Source: JBOCEF01 sp047610385 (lineage in GTDB: Bacteria > Pseudomonadota > Alphaproteobacteria > Rhodobacterales > Rhodobacteraceae). Taken from it: a DNA stretch of 31,942 bases. The notes below the pieces were generated by a model. That model had not been told where the DNA came from. It did not search any database and saw nothing but the letters and a program-made list of their open reading frames with translations. Of this stretch, positions 1-7,307 are shown piece after piece. The stretch lies in contig JBLGAC010000048.1 in NCBI GenBank assembly GCA_047610385.1, positions 1 through 31,942 of the forward strand, read 5' to 3'. Numbering within the stretch: the stretch's first letter is position 1; each line of letters starts with the position of its first letter. The translations under genes and the position numbers were made by a program.

Positions 1-93
1 ATCGACCCGCGGCCCCCCACAAGGCTTATTGGGCAAAAGCGGCTGCAGGCGTGAAAACTGGGCTTGTGTGAGCCAGAAGTGATAATCGGACAT
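1..93 (-). CDS. IS5-family transposase, N-terminal part (runs off the window)
   Basis: Reading the minus strand from an ATG at 93 gives 31 codons without a stop up to the window edge. The peptide starts MSDYHFWLTQAQFSRLQPLL and reaches a PRVD motif at its last residues. The WLT-x-x-Q-x-x-RL-x-P-x-x-P pattern followed by G-x-PRVD is the usual N-terminus of IS5-family (IS427/IS1031-like) DDE transposases, where PRVDDRR normally follows. The catalytic domain lies outside the window, so I cannot tell whether the gene is intact or split by the programmed frameshift common in this family. The fragment is too short to appear as a conventional ORF. Family assignment rests on the motif alone. Confidence 0.82.
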   Translation of the reverse strand, partial: MSDYHFWLTQAQFSRLQPLLPNKPCGGPRVD

Positions 94-97
94 GGCA

Positions 98-121
98 AAC
101 CTCCCAACGTTTGGGGAGGTT
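98..121. terminator. 8-bp inverted repeat between the IS transposase and chrA
   Basis: AACCTCCC at 98-105 pairs perfectly with GGGAGGTT at 114-121 around an 8-nt loop. It is nested inside a weaker repeat (ATCGGA at 86-91 region, TCCGAT near 130). On the minus strand it lies about 48 bp past the chrA stop and is followed by only three T residues. It may therefore end chrA transcription, or it may protect the transposase gene from outside transcription, as hairpins near IS ends often do. Its role is inferred from position. Confidence 0.45.
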
Positions 122-168
122 AAATCACATCCGATAGTTTATGGGATTCCACTTTATGGGTCCTGAGC

Positions 169-1434
169 CTAGGCCAGCGTCGCCAGCGCCCATCCCAGCG
201 CTGACGACACCGCCAGCACCCGCCCGATCCCCCAATGCAGGCGCAGCAGCATCACTGCGCTGAGCGCCGCCAACCCCACCGCAATCCAATTGAGCGAGGC
301 GGGGTCAGGGGTCCACAGCGTCAGCGGTCCCAGCGCCTGCCGGGTCACGTCAGCGAACAGCACATGCATCCCGAACCAGATCGACAGGTTCAGGATCACC
401 CCCACCACCGCCGCGGTGATCGCTGACAGCGCCCCGTTCAGCCGCGGCTGCGCGGATATCCATTCGATGTATGGCGCGCCGACGAAAATCCACAAAAAGC
501 ACGGCGCGAAGGTGGCCCAAATCGTCACCAGCGCGCCTGCAAGGCCCAGCCAGACGCCCCCCTCACGGAATGCCGCCAGATAGCCGACAAACTGGGTGAC
601 CAGGATCAGTGGGCCGGGGGTGGTTTCGGCAAGGCCGAGCCCGTCCATCATCTCGCCCGCCGTCAGCCAACCAAAACCGGTCACCACATCCTGCGCCATA
701 TAGGCCAGCACCGCATAAGCGCCGCCAAAAGTGACCACCGCCAGCTTGGCAAAAAACGCCCCGACCTCGGCCAACACCGGGGCTGCCGACAGCAGATCCA
801 GCGCGGCCAGCGGCGCCAGCCAAATCGCCAGCCAGATGAACGCCGTGCGCGCGGTCGACACCGCTGAGGCCGCCACCGGTGCCGCCGCGGGCTGGTCCCC
901 GGCCCTGCCGAACATCGCGCCATAAATCGCTGCGCAGGCGATGATCAGCGGGAAAGGCAGGGAAAACAGGAACAACCCGGCAAAGGCCAGCCCCGCGATC
1001 ACCCATTGCGCCGGGCCTTTCAAGGCGCGCTTGGCGACGCGCAGCAATGCCTCAATGACAATGGCCAGAACAGCGGCCTTGATCCCGAGGAACAGCGTCG
1101 CGGTCAGCGGGGCTGCCCCGTATGCGCCGTAGGCCACGGCCAGCGCCAGCACCACCGCCGCGCCGGGCAGCACGAACAGCAGGCCCGCCGCCAGCCCCCC
1201 GGCCACCCCGTGCAGACGCCAGCCCGCATAGGTCGCAAGTTGCATCGCCTCAGGCCCCGGCAACAGCATGCAAAAGCTGAGGGCATTGAGGAACTGCCGC
1301 TCGCTCAGCCACGCCTTTTCATCGACCAGCACCCGGTGCATCAGCGCGATCTGCGCCGCCGGGCCGCCGAATGAAAGCAGCCCGATGCGTGCAAAGGCAT
1401 GCAGCGCTTCGCGCCGTGTTGCCGCGGTGGTCAT
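169..1434 (-). CDS. chrA: Chromate transporter, ChrA/CHR family (two-domain)
   Basis: This is an inner-membrane protein of the CHR superfamily, which exports chromate in characterised members. At 421 residues it is a long-chain, two-domain CHR protein. The internal duplication is visible: SFGGP at 21-25 with LLPGPEAMQLATY at 57-69 in the first half, and TFGGAYAVL at 235-243 with AETTPGPLILVTQFVGY at 269-285 in the second half. Hydrophobic segments fill both halves and a polar Ala/Pro-rich linker lies around 180-195. An AAGGTG ribosome site precedes the ATG. The gene is monocistronic in the window, with 116 bp to the next minus-strand gene upstream, and its 3' end abuts an IS end. No chrB-like regulator is present, so a role in chromate resistance rather than another oxyanion is inferred from family only. 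Confidence 0.9.
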   Translation of the reverse strand: MTTAATRREALHAFARIGLLSFGGPAAQIALMHRVLVDEKAWLSERQFLNALSFCMLLPGPEAMQLATYAGWRLHGVAGGLAAGLLFVLPGAAVVLALAVAYGAYGAAPLTATLFLGIKAAVLAIVIEALLRVAKRALKGPAQWVIAGLAFAGLFLFSLPFPLIIACAAIYGAMFGRAGDQPAAAPVAASAVSTARTAFIWLAIWLAPLAALDLLSAAPVLAEVGAFFAKLAVVTFGGAYAVLAYMAQDVVTGFGWLTAGEMMDGLGLAETTPGPLILVTQFVGYLAAFREGGVWLGLAGALVTIWATFAPCFLWIFVGAPYIEWISAQPRLNGALSAITAAVVGVILNLSIWFGMHVLFADVTRQALGPLTLWTPDPASLNWIAVGLAALSAVMLLRLHWGIGRVLAVSSALGWALATLA

Positions 1435-1550
1435 GGGTGCACCTTGCCCAAAGCGCGGCGCGCCCGGCGACAGGTCGGGTCAAACAGAAACATGCCTGCC
1501 TCCAAGTATGCAAAACCGCCTCGATGGATGCGCGGCATGGCTGGGGTTGA

Positions 1551-2696
1551 TCAGCCAGTCGCGGATTTCATGGCCTGGATGCTTGCCTCACGGCGCGCCA
1601 ACCACCAACCATATTGTTCGGGCCAATGGTCAAAATCATCGACGCCCATGGCGTAGGCCTGATGGCGCGGCCAGAACGGGTCAAACAGCGCTTCGCGGCC
1701 AATGGCGATCAAGTCGGCCTCTCCGGCCTGCAAGGCCGCTTCGGCCTGCGGTCCGTTCACGATCAGGCCGACGGCTTGCGTGGCGATCCCGGCGTCCCGG
1801 CGCACCTGCGCGGCATAGGGCAGCTGATAGCCCGGCGGCAAAAGGCGCCCCTTGCTGATCGGCGTGCGCCCCTGATTGCCCCCTGAGGAACAATCGATCA
1901 CATCCACCCCAAGTGATTTCAGCGCGCGCGACAGGATCACGCTGTCCTCAATGGTCCAGCCGCCTTCGAATCCATCAACCGCGGAGATGCGGAAAAACAG
2001 CGGTTTCCCGTCAGGCCAGACCGAGCGGACCGCCTCAGTGACCTCCAGCGCCAGCCGCATCCGGCCGATCAGATCGCCGCCATAGGCGTCCGTGCGCAGG
2101 TTCGACAGTGGCGACAGGAATGTCTGGATCAAATAGCCGTGGGCACCGTGGATCTCGATGAACTCACACCCCAAAGCATCGGCGCGCTGGGCGGCGGCCA
2201 CAAAGGCGTCGGTCACGGCGTTGATGTCGGCATGGGACATTTCCGTCGGCATCAGCCAATGGTCGCCCACGGGCAGGGCGCTGGGGGCAGCGATGTCCCA
2301 TGGCATGTCGCCCAGCGCGTGATCGGCGGGGGTCAGCGCCCCGTTGCCGCGCCATGGTCGCTGCATCGACGCCTTGCGCCCGGCATGGGCCAGCTGGATG
2401 CCCGCCGCTGCGCCGCTGCGATGGATGAAATCAATGCTGGGGCGCAGGGCGTCGGCGTGGGCGTCAGACCACAGTCCGATGTCGCCATGGGTGATGCGCC
2501 CTTCGGGGACCACGGCGGCGGCCTCGGTCATCACGGCACCAAAGCCGCCTTTGGCCAGACCGCCTAGATGCACCAGATGCCAATCATCGGCCAGGCCATC
2601 CGTGGCCGAATACTGGCACATGGGCGCGACGGTCGCCCGGTTGGGAAACACCACGTCGCGCAGTTGAATGGGTGAAAACAGCATCGGTCGGGTCAT
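1551..2696 (-). CDS. Old Yellow Enzyme family NADH:flavin oxidoreductase (YqjM/NamA-like)
   Basis: This is a cytoplasmic FMN-dependent ene-reductase-type protein of 381 residues. It has the features of the thermophilic-like (YqjM) OYE class: Cys27 and Tyr29 in APMCQYS, which tune and line the flavin site; QLAHAGRK at 101-108; the substrate-binding pair His183/His186 in EIHGAHGYL; and RTDAYGG at 201-207. Such enzymes reduce activated C=C bonds, for example alpha,beta-unsaturated ketones or acids, and some relatives act on cyclic enones. Its ATG overlaps the stop of the TetR gene by 4 bp, so the two are translationally coupled, and it is the last gene of the long minus-strand arm. It could remove a ring or side-chain double bond that the flanking beta-oxidation enzymes cannot handle. 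The substrate is not deducible. Confidence 0.9.
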   Translation of the reverse strand: MTRPMLFSPIQLRDVVFPNRATVAPMCQYSATDGLADDWHLVHLGGLAKGGFGAVMTEAAAVVPEGRITHGDIGLWSDAHADALRPSIDFIHRSGAAAGIQLAHAGRKASMQRPWRGNGALTPADHALGDMPWDIAAPSALPVGDHWLMPTEMSHADINAVTDAFVAAAQRADALGCEFIEIHGAHGYLIQTFLSPLSNLRTDAYGGDLIGRMRLALEVTEAVRSVWPDGKPLFFRISAVDGFEGGWTIEDSVILSRALKSLGVDVIDCSSGGNQGRTPISKGRLLPPGYQLPYAAQVRRDAGIATQAVGLIVNGPQAEAALQAGEADLIAIGREALFDPFWPRHQAYAMGVDDFDHWPEQYGWWLARREASIQAMKSATG

Positions 2697-3376
2697 GAGG
2701 TCTTCTTTCGGTCAAAGGGCGGGCTGATCGGGTCGGCCAGACGGTCAATCATGGCGACAATGCCGTCGACCGTGGCTTGCAGCACCAATTCGTCGTCGAT
2801 GTCGCGCGTAAGCCAATCGCGCATCGGGGCGAAGGCATTGGCAAACAGTATGAAATTCGCCGTCACCTCAACACGAGGGTCATCGGCGTCCAGCCCGCCG
2901 CGGGCGCGCAGATAGGCCGACAGGGCGGCCATCAGGCGTTCTTCGCGCTCGCGCAGGGTTTTGCGGTCTGCGGCGTTCAGATGCGGCACAGCGCGATAGG
3001 CCAGCAAGGTGCCCTCTCGGTTCGCGGTCCAGCCTTGCTGGAAAAACTCGCGCAGCATCTCTCGCAATTCGGGTGCGTCGGGGGCGGCGAGCTGTTCGGC
3101 CATTCCCCCCGCGTTGGGGCGAAACCACACCCGGTTCAGCAGCCGGCGCAGGATGTCCTGCTTGTTGGCCACATAGTCATAAATGCTGGCCTGATTGATG
3201 CCAGATCGCGCACAGATGTCCCGGATGGTGGTCGAGGCGAACCCCTTCTCCAAAAACAGCTTCAGGCCCGCGTCCAGCAATTGCTCTCGGCGAGAGGCCA
3301 CCAGATCGGGGTCGCGGATTGCGTTGACCTCGGCCTCCACCAGATCGGCGCAGGATTTGGGGTCGTCGTCGGTCAA
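2693..3376 (-). CDS. TetR/AcrR-family transcriptional regulator
   Basis: This 227-residue protein has a TetR-type helix-turn-helix around residues 30-75 (GFASTTIRDICARSGINQAS then IYDYVANKQDIL). It also has a helical ligand/dimerisation domain typical of regulators in acyl-CoA catabolism. I place the start at a TTG codon because a strong AAAGGAG ribosome site stands seven bases upstream and no better ATG exists near the helix-turn-helix. It is the eighth gene of the minus arm and overlaps the OYE gene by 4 bp. It is the only regulator inside the regulon, so it is the best candidate to bind the two palindromic sites in the divergent promoter region about 8 kb upstream. An acyl-CoA or free acid ligand is likely by analogy with FadR/KstR2-type TetR proteins, but not shown. 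Confidence 0.9.
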   Translation of the reverse strand: MTDDDPKSCADLVEAEVNAIRDPDLVASRREQLLDAGLKLFLEKGFASTTIRDICARSGINQASIYDYVANKQDILRRLLNRVWFRPNAGGMAEQLAAPDAPELREMLREFFQQGWTANREGTLLAYRAVPHLNAADRKTLREREERLMAALSAYLRARGGLDADDPRVEVTANFILFANAFAPMRDWLTRDIDDELVLQATVDGIVAMIDRLADPISPPFDRKKTS

Positions 3377-3383
3377 GGGGCGG

Positions 3384-3390
3384 CTCCTTT
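3384..3390 (-). promoter_or_regulatory. Strong ribosome binding site that fixes a TTG start
   Basis: The minus strand reads AAAGGAG here, with a seven-base spacer to the TTG at 3376-3374. The match to the anti-Shine-Dalgarno sequence supports initiation at TTG for the TetR gene. The rare start codon would keep repressor synthesis low although the gene lies deep in a long transcript. Confidence 0.7.
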
Positions 3391-3397
3391 GCGATGA

Positions 3398-3450
3398 GGG
3401 GAGGGGGGGGGGGCGGCGCGCGCGGGGTGGGGGCGGCGCGCCGGGGGCGG
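3398..3450 (+). repeat. G-rich tract with five G-runs (possible G-quadruplex)
   Basis: The plus strand carries G-runs of 4, 11, 4, 5 and 5 bases at 3398-3401, 3403-3413, 3424-3427, 3429-3433 and 3443-3447, with two copies of GGGCGGCGCGC between them. It lies in the gap between the SDR and TetR genes. The G-rich strand is the template for these minus-strand genes, so the mRNA is C-rich. Four or more runs of at least four G fit a G-quadruplex pattern; folding is not shown. An 11-base homopolymer is also prone to slippage, and the exact run length may be uncertain. Confidence 0.75.
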
Positions 3451-3451
3451 A

Positions 3452-4219
3452 TCATTCGGCGGTGAAGCGCCGGTTCAGCTTGCGCATTCCGCCGATCCAA
3501 CGGTCGTAATCGTCGGTCTTGTTGCGCATGTAGCCCAGCACCTCAGGGTGCGGCAGCACGAGGAACGTCTCAGCCTCAATCGCCTTCAGGCACGCCTCGG
3601 CGACGGGCTCGGGCTCCATCATGCCGTTGATCGACGCGACGCCGTCCTCATGGCCCTTGGTCATCGCGGTGCGCACGGCCTGCGGGCACAGCACCGACAC
3701 CTTGATCCCCTGATCGCCATGGGTCAGCGCCAGCCATTCCGCCAGCCCGACGGCTGCGTGCTTGGTCACCGCATAGGGGGCGGATCCGACCTGGTTCAGC
3801 AACCCGGCGGCTGACGCGGTGTTCAGCAGATACCCGCCCCCGCGCGCGATCATCAGCGGCACGAGATGACGCGCGGCCCAGACATGGGCCATGACGTTGA
3901 TGTCCCAGATGCGCTGCCAGTCGGCGTCGGGAACCTCGGCGCCGCCGATCATCAAGATCCCGGCATTGGAGCAGAACAGATCAATCGGCCCGATCTCAGC
4001 CTCAGTGGTGTCGATCAGGTCTTTGATGTCGCCCTCAAGCCCGACGTTCACGCGGCGCGCAACGCCGTCGATCATGGCGGCGGTCTGCTGGGCACCGGCC
4101 TCGTCAATGTCGGCGCAGATCACCTTTTTTGCGCCTGCTTCGGCAAAGCGCAGCGCCAGCGCGCGGCCGATGCCCCCAGCGGCGCCAGTGACGACGATGA
4201 TGCGGTCTTTGATGTCCAT
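3452..4219 (-). CDS. Short-chain dehydrogenase/reductase (SDR)
   Basis: This is a classical SDR of 255 residues, cytoplasmic and NAD(P)-dependent. Visible motifs are the cofactor-binding TGAAGGIG at 11-18, NAG at 85-87, Asn108, and the catalytic Ser136, Tyr149 and Lys153 (PYAVTK). An Asp at 37 after the second beta strand (ICADID) favours NAD(H) over NADP(H). The C-terminal tail with RNKTDDYDRWIGGMRKLNRR is shared by SDRs often found beside acyl-CoA genes; that is recollection, not a search. An AAAAGGA ribosome site precedes the ATG, 27 bp after the VOC gene. It probably oxidises a hydroxyl on the regulon's substrate or reduces a ketone, similar in role to BadH (2-hydroxycyclohexanecarboxyl-CoA) or LvaD (levulinyl-CoA). 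Which of these applies is unknown. Confidence 0.9.
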   Translation of the reverse strand: MDIKDRIIVVTGAAGGIGRALALRFAEAGAKKVICADIDEAGAQQTAAMIDGVARRVNVGLEGDIKDLIDTTEAEIGPIDLFCSNAGILMIGGAEVPDADWQRIWDINVMAHVWAARHLVPLMIARGGGYLLNTASAAGLLNQVGSAPYAVTKHAAVGLAEWLALTHGDQGIKVSVLCPQAVRTAMTKGHEDGVASINGMMEPEPVAEACLKAIEAETFLVLPHPEVLGYMRNKTDDYDRWIGGMRKLNRRFTAE

Positions 4220-4246
4220 GGGTCGGGTCCTTTTGGGTCGCGCGCG

Positions 4247-4969
4247 TCAGGGGCGGGCGGTGAAACGGGTTCCGCACAGGGTGGCGGGCAGGTTTTTTGT
4301 GGCGCCGCTAAGGGTTATGCCCCCAAGCCCAGCGCCGCGCCCATCGGTGTCGGGCATGAAATGCAGATCGGCATTGGCCAGCGCGATGGTGTGCATGTCG
4401 CCGCGATCTGTCACCGGCAGGCCCAGCACCGCGGCCCAGCGGGCGGCCAGCGCGCCGGGGTCTGGGTGCTGCAATGTCGCCGCAGCGATGATGGCGTTGC
4501 CTGCGGGCGCGCGCTGCCAGTCCAGACCGCCTGTGGGGTGCCAGTTGCCGGTCGGATCGGCGGCCTCGTCCCAATCAACCTCAAGGAACGCGGCCCCCAT
4601 GTCGCCGGGATGCAGCTGCATGATGTTCCAGGTCCCGCGATCAACCTCAAAAGCCACGCGCACACCCAGATCAGCGGCGCGGGCGCGCAGGGCGGTCTGT
4701 TCCGCGCGGGTGTCGGCCTGGCAGATCACCATATAGCCGCCATCCCCGCCGCGCCGGGCAAGCTGGCGACCCGCGGCGGTCCCCGGCCCGGTGGGCGCGA
4801 CCACCTCCAGAAACTGTGACCCGGCGCGCAGCAGCGTGTTCTCCAACCCGAATTCAGCCACATGCGGGTCGACATAACAGGGGCTGAGGCCAAGGCCCCG
4901 CGCCAGATCATCAACCGCGGGCGCTAGCGCCTCAGCCACAAGGCAGATCTGGCGCAGGTGGATTGCCAT
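4247..4969 (-). CDS. VOC-superfamily (glyoxalase-like domain) protein
   Basis: This 240-residue protein resembles the glyoxalase-like/VOC fold. The first half has the MAIHLRQICLVA opening strand, a paired NTLLRAGSQFLEVVAP segment and GGYMVICQ. The second half repeats the pattern with HPDPGALAARWAAVLGLPV. Members are metal-dependent isomerases, epimerases, lyases or dioxygenases; methylmalonyl-CoA epimerase is one family. I do not recognise a specific one here. It is three bases downstream of the acyl-CoA dehydrogenase gene, so it belongs to the same transcript. An epimerase or hydratase-like step on an acyl-CoA intermediate is the simplest contextual guess. Metal-ligand residues could not be assigned confidently. 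Confidence 0.72.
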   Translation of the reverse strand: MAIHLRQICLVAEALAPAVDDLARGLGLSPCYVDPHVAEFGLENTLLRAGSQFLEVVAPTGPGTAAGRQLARRGGDGGYMVICQADTRAEQTALRARAADLGVRVAFEVDRGTWNIMQLHPGDMGAAFLEVDWDEAADPTGNWHPTGGLDWQRAPAGNAIIAAATLQHPDPGALAARWAAVLGLPVTDRGDMHTIALANADLHFMPDTDGRGAGLGGITLSGATKNLPATLCGTRFTARP

Positions 4970-4972
4970 GGC

Positions 4973-6112
4973 TCAGTAGCCCTTCAGCCGGGCGAACCGG
5001 TCGGCATGCTGGTTCGAATCCCCCAACATCGCCTCAGCCGTCCGCACGCGCTTCATGAAAAAGCCGATGTCGATGGCGTCGGTCATGCCGACCCCGCCAT
5101 GCAGCTGCACCGCTTCGCGCGCGGCCAATTGCGCGACCTGCCCAAGCTTGGATTTCGCGGCGGCGACCAGCAGGTCCGCATCAGGCGCATCAGCATCCAA
5201 GGCTTTCAGCGATTTCAACACGATCGACCGGCCAAGTTCGGTTTCGGTGTAGAGGTGCGCGGCGCGGTGCTGCAAGGCCTGAAAGCTGCCAACACTGCTG
5301 CCAAACTGTTTGCGTTGCTTGATGTAGTCCATTGATCGGGCGAATGATTCCTGCGCCGCGCCGGACATTTCGGCCGCCAGCACCGCGCGGCCCGCATTCA
5401 GCACGCGCGCCAGCGGCCCCGCGCCACCATCCACCGCGCCGAGCACCGCATCCCCGGTCAGGTCCACAGTGTCAAAAGTCACGCGGCCCGCATTGCGTTC
5501 GTCCACCATGCGGGTGCGGTCGATCGTAACGCCGGGGGCATTCGCAGGCACCAGAAACAGCGTCACGCCATCCGCATCCGTCGCCGCGCCAGATGTGCGG
5601 GCCGAGACGATCAGCATGTCCGCCACATGGGCGTCGGCGACAAAGGTCTTGGCGCCAGTCAGCCGAAAGCCGTTGCCATGACGCGTGGCCCGTGTCTCCA
5701 CCCGCTCAGGCATGTGGCGGGGGCCTTCGTCGACCGCCAGCGCGGTCAGCGCGATGCCCGACGCCATGCGCGGCAGCCATTCGCTCTGCTGCGCGGGGCT
5801 GGCGAACCGCACCAGCGCCGTTGCGCCAAGCACGGCGGTGGACAGGAATGGCGATCCGGTCAGCGTGCGCCCCATCGCTTCGGCAATCAGCCCAGCCTCA
5901 ACCATGCCAAGGCCAACGCCGCCCATGTCTTCGGGGATCAGCACGCCGGCCCAGCCCATATCCGCCATCAGCGCCCATGTGGCGCGGTCGAACCCGTCCG
6001 GGGCGTCTTCGTCGCGAAGGCGGCGCATTTGCGCAACGGGGGCGTGTTCGGCCAGAAACCCGTCAGCGCTGTCTTTCAGCATGACTTGTTCGTCGCTCAG
6101 CACAAGGCTCAT
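4973..6112 (-). CDS. Acyl-CoA dehydrogenase family protein lacking the usual catalytic Glu
   Basis: With the start at 6112 (MSLVLSDEQ), supported by an AGGGA ribosome site, the protein has 379 residues. An upstream in-frame ATG at 6145 would overlap the preceding gene and adds 11 atypical residues. It has the acyl-CoA dehydrogenase layout: helical N-domain with GGVGLGMVEAG, a central beta domain with LTGAKTFVAD at 151-160, and the FAD contact RKQFGSSVGSFQALQH at 267-282. Near the C-terminus, HGGVGMTDAID (338-348) replaces the HGG-x-G-x-T-x-E-x-D motif seen in many relatives, so the catalytic Glu is Ala346. The alternative Glu position in the 240-250 region is also not occupied. It directly follows a second dehydrogenase gene that does carry a Glu, which suggests an alpha2beta2 enzyme in which this chain is the FAD-contributing, non-catalytic subunit. 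Confidence 0.9.
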   Translation of the reverse strand: MSLVLSDEQVMLKDSADGFLAEHAPVAQMRRLRDEDAPDGFDRATWALMADMGWAGVLIPEDMGGVGLGMVEAGLIAEAMGRTLTGSPFLSTAVLGATALVRFASPAQQSEWLPRMASGIALTALAVDEGPRHMPERVETRATRHGNGFRLTGAKTFVADAHVADMLIVSARTSGAATDADGVTLFLVPANAPGVTIDRTRMVDERNAGRVTFDTVDLTGDAVLGAVDGGAGPLARVLNAGRAVLAAEMSGAAQESFARSMDYIKQRKQFGSSVGSFQALQHRAAHLYTETELGRSIVLKSLKALDADAPDADLLVAAAKSKLGQVAQLAAREAVQLHGGVGMTDAIDIGFFMKRVRTAEAMLGDSNQHADRFARLKGY

Positions 6113-6125
6113 GTGGTTCAGTCCC

Positions 6126-7307
6126 TTATGCGGAGGGCAGGCCAAGCACGCGCTTGGCGATGATGTTCAGTTGCACCTCAGTTGTGCCCCCTTCGATGGA
6201 ATTGCCCTTGGAGCGCAGCCAATGGCGCGCCGCATCCCCGGACCCATCCCATTCAAGCGCGTCTGACCCGGCGCAATCCATCGACAGCTCATTGCGGCGC
6301 TTGTTCATTTCAGTGCCGTAGTATTTGAGGATCGAGCTTTCGGCCCCCAGACCTTGCCCCGCCTTGGCCTGATCGGTCACACGCTCCAATGTTGCCATGA
6401 ACGCCAGCGCGTCGATTTCGGCCCGCGCGATGTCGGCGCGCACGAAGCTGTCGGCCAGCCGCCCGTCGGCGTCCAGACCCAGCGATTGCACGGCGATTTC
6501 CGACAGGGGGCGGCCTTGCATGGCGCCAAAGACCTCGCCGATCATCTCCCTCTCATGGGTCAGCAGGTATTTCGCGATGTTCCAGCCATCGTTCAAGGTG
6601 CCGAGAAGGTTGTGCTTTTCCGCCCGCGCATCGTCAAAGAACGTCTCGCAGAACGGAGAGCGGCCTGAGATCAGCTTGATCGGGCGGACCTCCACCCCCG
6701 GCTGCGCCATGTCGATCAGCACAAAGCTGATGCCGAAATGCTTGGGGACATTGCGATCCGTGCGCACCAGCACAAAGATCCAATCGGCTTTGTCGGCGCC
6801 CGAGGTCCAGATTTTCTGGCCGGTCACCGCAAAATACGCGCCCATATCCTCGCAGCGGGTCATCAGCGAGGCGAGATCCGAGCCTGCGTTAGGCTCAGAA
6901 TACCCCTGCGCCCAGGCGATGTCGCCGCGCGCGATCGGGGGCAGATGTTCGCGTTTTTGCGCCTCAGTCCCGTATTTCAGCAGCGCGGGGCCAAGCATGG
7001 AGATCCCCATCGACGACACGATGGGTTTTCGTGCACCGATGCGGGCCATTTCCTCGCGCAGGATTTTCGCGTGCGGTTTGTCCAGACCTGCGCCGCCATA
7101 GGCCTCGGGCCATTCGGGCACGGTCCAACCGCGCGCGGCCATGCGGTCCAACCAGATCTGCTGCGCCGCAAAGGCCGGGGTCCAACGTGTGCCGCCGGTG
7201 ACGATGTCGGCCTCATCGCGGATCGGGCCGCGCATGTCGGGGGGGCAGTTTCCCTCCAGCCATGCGCGGGTTTCTGCGCGAAAGGCGTCGGTCACTTGTT
7301 CTTCCAT
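6126..7307 (-). CDS. Acyl-CoA dehydrogenase (probable catalytic subunit)
   Basis: This 393-residue flavoprotein of the acyl-CoA dehydrogenase family introduces an alpha,beta double bond in acyl-CoA thioesters and passes electrons to ETF. Visible features are WPEAYGGAG at 66-74, the FAD/substrate loop GYSEPNAGSDLASL at 135-148, the TGQKIWTSGA strand at 162-171, and Glu252 in LLTHEREMIG. Glu252 lies where isovaleryl-CoA dehydrogenase and mycobacterial ChsE4-type subunits have their catalytic base. The C-terminus reads GNSIEGGTTEVQLNIIAKRVLG, typical of this subgroup. It overlaps the enoyl-CoA hydratase stop by 16 bp and is 13 bp from the paired dehydrogenase gene. Paired FadE genes of this kind encode heterotetramers in steroid side-chain degradation, so a bulky or branched substrate is possible. 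Confidence 0.92.
   Translation of the reverse strand: MEEQVTDAFRAETRAWLEGNCPPDMRGPIRDEADIVTGGTRWTPAFAAQQIWLDRMAARGWTVPEWPEAYGGAGLDKPHAKILREEMARIGARKPIVSSMGISMLGPALLKYGTEAQKREHLPPIARGDIAWAQGYSEPNAGSDLASLMTRCEDMGAYFAVTGQKIWTSGADKADWIFVLVRTDRNVPKHFGISFVLIDMAQPGVEVRPIKLISGRSPFCETFFDDARAEKHNLLGTLNDGWNIAKYLLTHEREMIGEVFGAMQGRPLSEIAVQSLGLDADGRLADSFVRADIARAEIDALAFMATLERVTDQAKAGQGLGAESSILKYYGTEMNKRRNELSMDCAGSDALEWDGSGDAARHWLRSKGNSIEGGTTEVQLNIIAKRVLGLPSA

Larger units (their letters stand above)
1..165 (-). mobile_element. End of an IS5-like insertion sequence
   Basis: The transposase start and about 70 bp upstream of it form one end of an insertion sequence whose remainder lies left of the window. The outer boundary is not fixed. 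It must lie between the hairpin ending at 121 and the chrA stop codon at 169-171, and a terminal inverted repeat around 150-168 is likely. The second end and the target duplication are not visible. Confidence 0.5.

Noticed and set aside
6113..6145. Upstream ATG for the second acyl-CoA dehydrogenase (MACPPHKGLNH)
   Set aside because: It overlaps the preceding gene and has no ribosome site; the ATG at 6112 has AGGGA upstream and gives a typical N-terminus.
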